Source: Aquirhabdus sp. (GTDB lineage: Bacteria > Pseudomonadota > Gammaproteobacteria > Pseudomonadales > Moraxellaceae). Taken from it: a stretch of 5,341 bases of DNA. Position 1 is the first letter of the stretch, and each line of letters begins with the position of its first letter. The DNA lies in the NCBI GenBank assembly GCA_030151145.1, contig JASLEL010000152.1:1-5341 (forward strand). The letters are read 5' to 3'. Both the position numbers and the translations under genes were made by a program. The notes under the pieces are model-generated. The model saw only the letters and a list, made by a program, of their open reading frames with translations. It searched no databases and was not told the origin of the DNA. Below, piece by piece: positions 1 to 5,341 of the stretch.

Positions 1-224
1 GACCACTCAAAATGACCAATCTGCCACATCCGGGTGACCTTTATAAATTTTGGTGAATTTGGGTATTTAGGGGATTCATCACAACTTGATGTAAATCCTG
101 TACAATCGCAACGCTTAATTTTGTTCCTTGTAAGTAATCACTGACATGCGTTGTAGCTATTACGACGTCCGCTGGTTCACAAGGCCATTCCTTGCCGCTA
201 GCGTCAATAAGATAGGAAAGCACC
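1..224. other. AT-richer upstream region without a convincing gene
   Basis: This stretch is clearly poorer in G+C than the genes to its right (74 of the first 180 bases). The plus frames all close early, at 13-15, 35-37 and 54-56, so at most the last few codons of an upstream gene could lie here. No clear sigma-70 promoter pair was found for the downstream hydrolase: TACAAT at 101-106 resembles a -10 box but has no good -35 at 16-18 bases. A Shine-Dalgarno-like AGGAA at 214-218 belongs to the hydrolase gene. One minus-strand reading frame of 61 codons crosses the region and is discussed under findings. Confidence 0.5.
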
Positions 225-950
225 ATGACTGACATCCCATCCGATGTACCCGACATCCTGCTCCTGCATGGCTTTATGCTGGACCCCCGCCTCTGGGATG
301 AGGTACGTGACGGACTATCCAAGATCGGTCGGCTGCATTTCGCGGATCTTAGTCAGGACGACTCCATCGAAGCGATGGCCCATCGCGTCCTCGAAACCGC
401 GCCCAAAGAATTTATCCTGATCGGCTTCTCGCTGGGCGGCTATGTCTCGCAGCATATCCACCGCTTTGCGCCGGAACGCGTCAAAGCCATCGCACTCATC
501 AATACCTCGACCCACCTGCAGAGTCAGGCCGAGATCGCCCGCATCCAGTCGCAAATCGATGTCGCCAAAAAGTCACCGTTCAAAGGTCTGACCAAACGTG
601 CCTTGCAGCTCTCGGTCGCACCAGACCGTGCCAATGATGAAGCGCTGCTGAATCGCCTGCAGACCATGGCGCTCAAAAATGGCAAAGACGTCTTCGTACG
701 TCAGCTCACCGCCCTGCGCGATGATGGCTGGGCCGAAATGTACAGCATCCTCTGTCCGGCACTGGTCATCACCAGCCGCCACGATCAGATGCGTTCGGTC
801 GCCGAGTCTGAAGAAATGGCCAACATGATCCCGAACGCCAAGCTGGTCGTGCTGGACAAGCCCGGTCACATGACGCCACTTGAATCACCGGTAGAGGTTT
901 TGCAGGCGCTTACAACGTGGATTTACAAGAATGCGTCAGTATTACTCTAA
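225..950 (+). CDS. Alpha/beta-fold hydrolase, substrate unknown
   Basis: The 241-residue product has the layout of a single-domain alpha/beta hydrolase. A hydrophobic strand runs into an oxyanion-type HG motif at residues 15-16. The nucleophile elbow G-F-S-L-G-G at 67-72 places the catalytic serine at S69. A helical stretch at about 100-165 should form the cap. The likely catalytic acid is D187 in S-R-H-D-Q and the likely histidine is H215 in P-G-H-M-T-P-L-E. The triad is therefore complete and the length is normal for the MenH/BioH/RutD-like group of esterases and thioesterases. No signal peptide is seen, so it should be cytoplasmic. ATG at 225 is chosen because AGGAA lies six bases upstream (214-218). 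The gene stands alone: the next genes run in the opposite direction beyond a terminator. Nothing in the sequence fixes the substrate, and the neighbouring lipid genes are convergent, so they are weak evidence for a lipid role. Confidence 0.93.
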   Translation: MTDIPSDVPDILLLHGFMLDPRLWDEVRDGLSKIGRLHFADLSQDDSIEAMAHRVLETAPKEFILIGFSLGGYVSQHIHRFAPERVKAIALINTSTHLQSQAEIARIQSQIDVAKKSPFKGLTKRALQLSVAPDRANDEALLNRLQTMALKNGKDVFVRQLTALRDDGWAEMYSILCPALVITSRHDQMRSVAESEEMANMIPNAKLVVLDKPGHMTPLESPVEVLQALTTWIYKNASVLL

Positions 951-970
951 GCCGGATGGCTGATATCAAA

Positions 971-1004
971 ACAAAAAACAGCGCCAAATGGCGCTGTTTT
1001 TTGT
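971..1004. terminator. Bidirectional intrinsic terminator
   Basis: A perfect 15-base-pair inverted repeat (971-985 with 990-1004) surrounds the loop AAAT. The stem core is CAGCGCC/GGCGCTG, flanked by an A tract at 973-978 and a T tract at 997-1002. It therefore reads as a rho-independent terminator on both strands. It lies 20 bases after the hydrolase stop and 17 bases beyond the stop of the minus-strand acyltransferase gene, so it should end both convergent transcripts. Confidence 0.93.
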
Positions 1005-1021
1005 TCATAAATGCGTCGCGA

Positions 1022-1885
1022 TTAGGATGTCGCCCCGACGCCGGTATCACGGACTTCAATCTGCAGCATATCAGGCACCAGCACTTTGGCCTGCAGGGCT
1101 TTGAGCCCTTCACGCATGCGTTCCTGCAGAATATCGGTCAAGGTATGGATATCCATCCCTACCGTCGGAATCGGCTCAAGCGGCATGAGATGCGCACGCA
1201 CCTGACTACGTGCCAGCACGCCCTGAATGTGCTCACCAAACGTCATGTCATCGATATAGGGCATGACGGTATCCAGACGACCATCCGGTCCCTGATAGCA
1301 GAGTGCCAGCGGCTGGACTGGTGTGCCCGTCTCAATGGCCGCGACCAAGAGCTTGCCATGGATGCGTTTGACGTCACGTCCATCGGTCGTGGTGCCTTCG
1401 GGAAAAAACAGCACAGGGAGCTTCTGACGCAGGAAATCAGCAATCTGACTGGCGACACTGCCCGAATCCCCTGATCCGCGCTGGATAAACAGCGTACCGC
1501 CCGCACGCGCCAGCGAGCCAATGACGGGCCATGTGGCGACTTCGGCCTTGGATAGAAAGAAAACAGGCGCCACGGATGCAATCACCGGAATATCGACCCA
1601 TGACACATGATTGCTGACCCAGAGTGCATGCGAAGTCGGGATATCGCCATGCACCTCGACCCGGATCGCCAGTGAGTCACACATGCGCTGGAGTACCGCC
1701 TGCATGATCGGAATATGTTCCGGCTGATTGGGTTGATCAAACGCGCCATATTTGCGGGCGTTGTAGAATCCGTTCCCCAGAGCAGCAAACAGCCCCGCCG
1801 AACGTACGACTTTGCGCAATTGACGGCGCATCATGGCCGGGGCATCGCCCGACGATAGCAACCAGTTTTCTAATTGTTTAAACAT
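1022..1885 (-). CDS. Lysophospholipid acyltransferase family protein (PlsC/OlsA type)
   Basis: The 287-residue product belongs to the PlsC acyltransferase family. It shows the catalytic H-X4-D block N-H-V-S-W-V-D (H93, D98), the second block F-I-Q-R (133-136), the third block F-F-P-E-G-T (160-165) that binds the glycerol-phosphate or equivalent head group, and a fourth V-Q-P-L-A-L block near 190-195. These enzymes transfer an acyl chain from acyl-ACP or acyl-CoA to a lysolipid hydroxyl at the inner membrane. It follows an OlsB-type N-acyltransferase gene on the same strand, so the likeliest specific role is OlsA, the O-acylation of lyso-ornithine lipid. A general 1-acylglycerol-3-phosphate acyltransferase (PlsC) cannot be excluded by sequence alone. 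The start is uncertain: an in-frame GTG at 1891 has a stop codon three codons upstream of it, while ATG at 1885 is the commoner codon type. Neither has a strong ribosome-binding site. Confidence 0.93.
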   Translation of the reverse strand: MFKQLENWLLSSGDAPAMMRRQLRKVVRSAGLFAALGNGFYNARKYGAFDQPNQPEHIPIMQAVLQRMCDSLAIRVEVHGDIPTSHALWVSNHVSWVDIPVIASVAPVFFLSKAEVATWPVIGSLARAGGTLFIQRGSGDSGSVASQIADFLRQKLPVLFFPEGTTTDGRDVKRIHGKLLVAAIETGTPVQPLALCYQGPDGRLDTVMPYIDDMTFGEHIQGVLARSQVRAHLMPLEPIPTVGMDIHTLTDILQERMREGLKALQAKVLVPDMLQIEVRDTGVGATS

Positions 1886-1943
1886 GTCCACCCAACATCA
1901 TGATCCGGCATGATTTGCCGTCGATATAATCATATCCTGTTTC

Positions 1944-1972
1944 ATTATATCCTGACACAACAAGACCGACCA
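1944..1972 (-). promoter_or_regulatory. Candidate promoter for the PlsC/OlsA-type gene
   Basis: Read on the minus strand, a perfect TATAAT -10 box (1949 down to 1944) is preceded by 17 bases and a weak -35, TGGTCG (1972-1967, three of six matches). The predicted start near 1937 gives a leader of about 50 bases to ATG 1885. The 138-base gap between olsB and this gene makes a separate promoter reasonable, though read-through from olsB is also possible. A second -10-like hexamer, TATGAT, lies 15 bases further on (1934-1929) inside a short direct repeat. Confidence 0.4.
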
Positions 1973-2023
1973 GCCATCGGCTCAGGCCGACGTCATGGTC
2001 ACTCAAGAATATGTCAAAGGAAA

Positions 2024-2764
2024 TCAGGCGACCCAGCGCTCGCGATACTTGGCACCCATGCGCTGCAGCGACAGCCAGATCAGCACATCGGCGCAGTTGA
2101 ATTCGGGGTCATAGCAGGCTTCGCTGCCCAGACGGGCATTCATGCGCAGATACATCTTGAGCACGGTTGGCAGTTGCGGCGGCTCATTGGTGTCCGCCAC
2201 GGGCAAGGGATTGCGTGCAGGCACGGCGACCGGCAGACGCTGTTTGTCGGGCAAGCTGTTGAGCCAGCCCTGACAGTCGCCAGCCGACAGTGTGACCGAA
2301 GCACAGCCCATGAGGATATCCGCGCCCCACTCGCCTGCCGTCTCGGTCACACCCTGCCACAAGGCATTGATGGCTCGCGCAGACGAGTAGCCCGGTGCCA
2401 CGCAGGTACGGCCAATTTCGACGATATTATCAGCGGTGGTATGCAGGATCTGGTGCAGATCAAACTCTTGCTCGCTATAAAACCCACCGGCAAGGCACGC
2501 TCGCTCGCGATCCATCATCCGCGTGGTCGCAACCAGCGTCTCACCTTCAAACACCAAAAGATGCGCACAATACGCATCGAAGCGGTCCTGATCAAGACCG
2601 CCCTCAAAAGTCAGGCCAAAGGCAGGCCCAAAAGCCTCCGCGCGCAAACGCTGGGCCTGTTTGACCTCATCCAGACTGTTTGCCATCCGTACATTCAGGA
2701 CCGACGCCGGCTTGGCCGAGCGCACCTCGCTACGGGGCTTGGTTTCAGGAATCACTTTATTCAT
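2024..2764 (-). CDS. olsB: GNAT-type L-ornithine N(alpha)-acyltransferase family protein (OlsB-like)
   Basis: The 246-residue product matches the OlsB branch of GNAT acyltransferases. Recognisable blocks are L-R-A-E-A-F (40-45), the D-x-D-R-F-D segment followed by C-A-H-L-L-V (58-71), E-I-G-R-T-C-V-A-P-G-Y (116-126), G-C-A-S-V (153-157), and a C-terminal block from Y205 to L231 containing R-x-G-S-E-A-C-Y-D-P-E-F. OlsB uses 3-hydroxyacyl-ACP to N-acylate ornithine, giving lyso-ornithine lipid, the first step of ornithine-lipid synthesis. The gene just downstream on the same strand encodes a PlsC-family enzyme that could add the second chain, which supports this reading. Relatives of this family are often labelled 'putative hemolysin' in databases, and some may use other amines. 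ATG 2764 is preferred over an in-frame GTG at 2821, because the best promoter predicts a start near 2832, too close to the GTG for a normal leader. The ribosome-binding site is poor in both cases. Confidence 0.9.
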   Translation of the reverse strand: MNKVIPETKPRSEVRSAKPASVLNVRMANSLDEVKQAQRLRAEAFGPAFGLTFEGGLDQDRFDAYCAHLLVFEGETLVATTRMMDRERACLAGGFYSEQEFDLHQILHTTADNIVEIGRTCVAPGYSSARAINALWQGVTETAGEWGADILMGCASVTLSAGDCQGWLNSLPDKQRLPVAVPARNPLPVADTNEPPQLPTVLKMYLRMNARLGSEACYDPEFNCADVLIWLSLQRMGAKYRERWVA

Positions 2765-2838
2765 TGCGTGAACATTCACGTTGTTAAAAAGAGCGGTCTG
2801 CAGGCAAAAAACCGTCGACACACATCACCATGAGCATC

Positions 2839-2868
2839 ACTTTAGGCAGTGGGTGCGGCTTCTGTCAA
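2839..2868 (-). promoter_or_regulatory. Candidate sigma-70 promoter for olsB
   Basis: On the minus strand a perfect -35 box TTGACA (2868 down to 2863) is followed after 18 bases by TAAAGT (2844-2839), which matches four of six positions of the -10 consensus. Transcription would begin near 2832, giving a leader of about 68 bases to the preferred ATG at 2764. It faces away from the hflX promoter elements about 50 bases to the right. Confidence 0.5.
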
Positions 2869-2917
2869 GAGAAACGGTGTGACCAGATGTCCCGCAAGGA
2901 CGATCCCGCTGTGATCA

Positions 2918-2926
2918 TGCTATACT
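2918..2926 (+). promoter_or_regulatory. Candidate extended -10 promoter element for hflX
   Basis: TGC-TATACT fits the extended -10 form TGn-TATAAT with five of six hexamer matches. No good -35 lies 16-18 bases upstream (GGACGA at 2898-2903 is poor), which is tolerated by extended -10 promoters. Transcription would start near 2933, giving a leader of about 135 bases before the hflX ATG. The element sits between two TGATCA hexamers (2912-2917 and 2926-2931). Confidence 0.45.
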
Positions 2927-2946
2927 GATCAGACATTTTCTGATCA
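2926..2946. repeat. Inverted repeat at the hflX transcription start, operator-like
   Basis: TGATCAGA (2926-2933) and TCTGATCA (2939-2946) form a perfect 8-base inverted repeat with a 5-base spacer. It overlaps the last base of the predicted -10 box and the expected +1 of hflX. A third TGATCA at 2912-2917 lies on the other side of the -10. The position suits a repressor operator, but the sequence could also fold as a weak hairpin in the leader RNA. No U tract follows, so it is not a terminator. Confidence 0.45.
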
Positions 2947-3068
2947 ACCGTCTGCCACTGCATATCGCCAATCCAAAGCCATGCTCATCATGCTGCATGC
3001 CCGCAAGCATCATAGTATGCCGAGTGAATATGACACGGTGACGGTGATTCACGACTCACGGAACTTTA

Positions 3069-4484
3069 ATGGAATTGTTTGAACGGCCCAGCGGGGGCGA
3101 ACGCACCCTGCTGGTACATCTGAATATCGCCCAACTCGATCCACAGGATATTGACGAGTTTCGTCTGCTTGCCCAGTCGGCAGGTGCCGAGATCCTCGAC
3201 CTGATCACCGGTTCGCGCCCCAAACCTGATGCCCGGCTGTTTATCGGTAGCGGCAAAGCCGACGAGATTCGCCAGTATGTCGTCGAGCACGAGATTGATC
3301 TGGTGATCTTCGATCATACGCTGACGCCTGCGCAGGAGCGTAATCTGGAAAAAGTCTTCCAGTGTCGCGTCGTGGATCGTACCGGTCTGATTCTGGATAT
3401 CTTCGCCAAACGTGCACGTACCTTTGAGGGCAAGCTACAGGTCGAGCTGGCCCAGCTCGATCACCTGTCTACACGTCTGGTGCGCGGCTGGACTCACCTT
3501 GAGCGGCAAAAAGGCGGTATCGGCCTGCGCGGCCCCGGTGAGACCCAGCTCGAAACCGACCGCCGCCTGCTCCGCGTCCGTGTCGGCCAGCTCAAGGACA
3601 AACTCGACAAAGTCCGCCAGACCCGCAAACAGGGTCGTGCCGCCCGCCAAAAAGCCGACATCCCGACCGTATCACTGGTCGGCTATACCAACGCCGGCAA
3701 ATCCACGCTGTTCAATCGCCTCGCCGACAGTGATGTCTATGCCGCCGACCAGCTCTTTGCAACGCTCGACCCGACCTTGCGCCGTCTCGACTGGCCGGGG
3801 CTGGGTACGCTGGTGCTGGCGGATACGGTCGGTTTTGTACGTCATCTGCCGCATGCGCTGGTCGAATCCTTTCGCGCAACCCTTGAGGAGACGCTGGAAG
3901 CCGACCTGCTCCTGCATGTGATCGATCAAAGCAGCCCTGACCGCGACGAGCAAATCGACGCCGTCGAAGCGGTATTGACTGAGATCGGCGCCGATGTGCC
4001 GGTACTGCGCGTCTATAACAAAATTGACCTGTCAGGCGACGCGCCCTCCCTGCACGAGAGTGCACCAGATACCCCCGACCGCGTCTATGTCTCCGCGCAT
4101 AGCGGACAGGGCATGGATCTCTTGCGTCAGGCCGTGCATCAGCGTCTATCTACAGGTCGGGTGATGAATTTTCATCTGACCTTGCCTTTTGCCGCTGGGC
4201 GTCTGCGCAGTCAGCTCTATCAGCTAGGCGTCATCCAGTCTGAGGAGACGCTTGAGAGCGGTCAGGCCCTACTCGTCATCACACTGGGCTTACCGGCCCT
4301 GCAGCGCCTGCTGGCCGAATCGCATATCGACCCCGACAGCGTGCTGCCAGAAGATGAGGCGGCATTGCTACGCCGCAAGCTGGAGCCGTTTGAGCAGCCC
4401 ACGCCATCCGCCGATATCCTCGATGACGCCGCACATGCAGATGATCCCGATGATCAGGATCACGCGATGCTTGCCACCTCCTGA
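3069..4484 (+). CDS. hflX: GTPase HflX, ribosome-splitting factor
   Basis: HflX is a translational GTPase-family protein that binds the large ribosomal subunit and splits stalled or resting 70S ribosomes, notably after heat stress. The 471-residue product contains the N-terminal HflX domain (about 10-200), including T-G-S-R near 47-50 and the family block G-G-I-G-L-R-G-P-G-E-T-Q-L-E (149-162). The G domain has G1 G-Y-T-N-A-G-K-S-T (205-213), G2 F-A-T-L-D-P-T (230-236), G3 D-T-V-G-F (252-256), G4 N-K-I-D (317-320) and a G5-like V-S-A-H-S. The C-terminal part carries G-R-L-R-S-Q-L-Y-Q-L as in the E. coli protein. It is about 45 residues longer than E. coli HflX (426), the excess lying mainly in an acidic tail after residue 439. 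GGAA at 3060-3063 serves as ribosome-binding site about six bases before ATG 3069. The hfq gene that often precedes hflX in gammaproteobacteria is absent; CidA/LrgA- and CidB/LrgB-family genes follow closely. Confidence 0.98.
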   Translation: MELFERPSGGERTLLVHLNIAQLDPQDIDEFRLLAQSAGAEILDLITGSRPKPDARLFIGSGKADEIRQYVVEHEIDLVIFDHTLTPAQERNLEKVFQCRVVDRTGLILDIFAKRARTFEGKLQVELAQLDHLSTRLVRGWTHLERQKGGIGLRGPGETQLETDRRLLRVRVGQLKDKLDKVRQTRKQGRAARQKADIPTVSLVGYTNAGKSTLFNRLADSDVYAADQLFATLDPTLRRLDWPGLGTLVLADTVGFVRHLPHALVESFRATLEETLEADLLLHVIDQSSPDRDEQIDAVEAVLTEIGADVPVLRVYNKIDLSGDAPSLHESAPDTPDRVYVSAHSGQGMDLLRQAVHQRLSTGRVMNFHLTLPFAAGRLRSQLYQLGVIQSEETLESGQALLVITLGLPALQRLLAESHIDPDSVLPEDEAALLRRKLEPFEQPTPSADILDDAAHADDPDDQDHAMLATS

Positions 4485-4494
4485 TGGACATGCC

Positions 4495-4926
4495 ATGACC
4501 ACCCGTATCGACACTGACCTCGCCACAAGCAAAAACGCTACCCCCGCATCAACCACCACCGCAGCAGGCACAGACTGGCGCCTGCTGCTCGTGGTCATGC
4601 TGCTCATTGTGCTGATCCGGGAGGGCTGCGTCTGGCTCATGGCGCAGTTTGGCTATGCCAATCTGGGCAATCTGGTTGGACTGTTTTTGCTCTTGGGACT
4701 GGCGCTGGTCTACCGGCACATGAGCGGCCGTATCCCGACCCGTCTGGTCGCCGCCAATGCCATGATCCTAAAAGAAAGCCTGTTTGCCTTCCTGCCGATC
4801 TGTGCGGGTACCGGCCTCTTGATCCTGCATCTGGGGCAGGAGGGCGTGCGCATCCTTGCCATCATGACGGTCTGCACGCTGTTTTCGCTCTGGCTCTATG
4901 CCCGCCTCGCCAAACGCTGGCTGTAA
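4495..4926 (+). CDS. CidA/LrgA family membrane protein
   Basis: The 143-residue product has a polar, Thr/Ala-rich N-terminus (1-28) followed by four likely membrane helices (about 29-46, 55-73, 94-112, 117-136). The stretch N-L-G-N-L-V-G-L-F-L-L-L (56-67) corresponds to the family's conserved P-G-x-x-x-G-L-x-L-L region, and L-F-A-F-L-P-I-C-A-G-T-G (96-107) to its conserved F-x-P-x-x-x-G segment. The usual Pro before Gly in the first block is Leu here. CidA/LrgA proteins were described as holin-like regulators of murein hydrolase activity and cell death in Staphylococcus; related LrgAB-type pairs in Bacillus (PftAB) and Streptococcus take part in pyruvate uptake. ATG 4495 begins 10 bases after the hflX stop, with only a GGA (4486-4488) as ribosome-binding site, so translational coupling to hflX is plausible. 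A CidB/LrgB partner follows 29 bases later, which strengthens the assignment. Confidence 0.88.
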   Translation: MTTRIDTDLATSKNATPASTTTAAGTDWRLLLVVMLLIVLIREGCVWLMAQFGYANLGNLVGLFLLLGLALVYRHMSGRIPTRLVAANAMILKESLFAFLPICAGTGLLILHLGQEGVRILAIMTVCTLFSLWLYARLAKRWL

Positions 4927-4955
4927 CCCCATTTTTCGATAGATAACGAACCGAC

Positions 4956-5341
4956 ATGACGACCGCTTTTGATCTCTCGCAGCATCTCAACCCTGAGACC
5001 GCATGGCTCTGGGGCACCCTCCTGACCCTGCTCTGCTATGTGGCCGCCAAGATGATCAACCGCCGCATCCCGCGTCTGCCGCTGGTCGTCATTGCGATAG
5101 TACTGACGATCTCGGCACTCATGATCTGCCATTGGCCTTATGAACCATACAATCAGGCCGTCTCACCGCTGTTTAATCGTCTCTTGGGCTATGCCACGGT
5201 GGCACTGGCGATTCCGCTGGCGACCATCCGCTTTGATCAGTTACCGGTCAAGCGCCTTGCCCTTCTGCTGGGTCTTGCGACGCTGATGGGTGGGCTACTC
5301 CCGATGTCGCTGGCTTATCTGTTTCACCTGTCTGAGCCGAC
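4956..5341 (+). CDS. CidB/LrgB family membrane protein, 3' end beyond window
   Basis: An open frame begins at ATG 4956 and runs for 128 codons plus two bases without a stop to the window edge. Since family members are about 230 residues long, slightly more than half is visible. Hydrophobic segments lie at about 17-31, 41-58, 77-90 and 100-123. The block L-L-G-Y-A-T-V-A-L-A-I-P-L (76-88) matches the LrgB signature L-G-P-A-T-V-A-L-A-V-P-L, with Tyr in place of Pro. LrgB/CidB acts with the small CidA/LrgA partner in the inner membrane, as a holin/antiholin-like pair or as a small-metabolite (pyruvate) transporter in studied species. The upstream gene encodes that partner, only 29 bases away, so the two are almost surely co-transcribed. 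No strong ribosome-binding site is visible before the ATG. Confidence 0.9.
   Translation, partial: MTTAFDLSQHLNPETAWLWGTLLTLLCYVAAKMINRRIPRLPLVVIAIVLTISALMICHWPYEPYNQAVSPLFNRLLGYATVALAIPLATIRFDQLPVKRLALLLGLATLMGGLLPMSLAYLFHLSEP

Larger units (their letters stand above)
2765..3068. other. Divergent intergenic region between olsB and hflX
   Basis: This 304-base region contains the regulatory signals for both flanking genes. From left to right these are a CGTGAA-N2-TTCACG dyad next to the olsB start (2767-2780), the olsB -35/-10 pair, four GATC sites between 2902 and 2945, an extended -10 box for hflX, and an inverted repeat at 2926-2946. The remaining 120 bases before hflX are a long leader, with a 33-codon open frame at 2981-3082 of doubtful coding value. 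No RNA gene is recognised. Confidence 0.6.

Noticed and set aside
42..47. TATAAA as a possible promoter for the hydrolase gene
   Set aside because: The hexamer at 19-24 is a poor -35 match, and the box lies nearly 180 bases from the start codon. It is not enough to call a promoter.
917..1474. Open plus-strand frame of 185 codons across the terminator and the PlsC-type gene
   Set aside because: It runs through a strong bidirectional terminator and lies opposite an acyltransferase with all catalytic blocks. No ribosome-binding site or family signal supports it.
1925..1930. Perfect TATAAT on the plus strand
   Set aside because: No -35 box lies at a proper distance upstream and no plus-strand gene follows. 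The hexamer reflects an AT-rich patch that serves the minus-strand gene.
1910..2833. Long open plus-strand frame (about 307 codons) opposite olsB
   Set aside because: It is antisense to the well-supported OlsB-type gene, whose family motifs are clear. The plus-strand product is rich in His, Arg and Gln with no recognisable domain, typical of the complement of a GC-rich gene.
3412..3921. Open frame of 169 codons inside hflX in another frame
   Set aside because: It overlaps the core HflX and GTPase motifs entirely, and its product is Ser/Arg/Pro-rich with no domain. It is a by-product of hflX codon bias.
4252..4494. Upstream extension of the CidA/LrgA frame into hflX
   Set aside because: The frame is open inside hflX, but the extra 81 codons give an Arg/Pro/Ser-rich sequence without family similarity. 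ATG 4495, just after the hflX stop, is the sensible start.

Overview
The window reads as ordinary chromosomal DNA of a gram-negative bacterium, most likely a gammaproteobacterium. The main clue is the HflX protein, which follows the enterobacterial-type HflX sequence closely through its N-terminal, GTPase and C-terminal parts. Genes are moderately GC-rich and favour CTG, ATC and CGC codons. I cannot name the genus. No tRNA, rRNA, CRISPR array, insertion sequence or phage gene is visible.

Layout: the first ~220 bases are AT-richer (74 G/C in the first 180, 41%) and hold no convincing gene. They lead into a small alpha/beta hydrolase gene on the plus strand (225-950). A near-perfect bidirectional hairpin terminator (971-1004) separates this gene from two minus-strand genes that converge on it: an OlsB-type GNAT N-acyltransferase (2764 down to 2024) followed by a PlsC/OlsA-type O-acyltransferase (1885 down to 1022). 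OlsB- and OlsA-type enzymes act in sequence to make ornithine lipids, so the pair looks like a membrane-lipid unit, although the second enzyme could be ordinary PlsC.

A 304-base intergenic region (2765-3068) carries divergent signals. A perfect TTGACA -35 faces olsB. An extended -10 faces hflX, with a TGATCA-rich inverted repeat at its expected transcription start. On the plus side follow hflX (3069-4484), a CidA/LrgA-family membrane protein gene (4495-4926) and the first 128 codons of a CidB/LrgB-family gene (4956 to the window edge). Gaps of 10 and 29 bases suggest one transcript joining the ribosome-splitting GTPase HflX to a CidAB/LrgAB-type membrane pair. hfq is not upstream of hflX, unlike the familiar gammaproteobacterial miaA-hfq-hflX-hflKC order.

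The points most worth a second look are the hflX-cidA/lrgA-cidB/lrgB arrangement, the cluster of GATC/TGATCA sites over the hflX promoter, and the inferred ornithine-lipid gene pair. I see no clear sign of an entirely new system.
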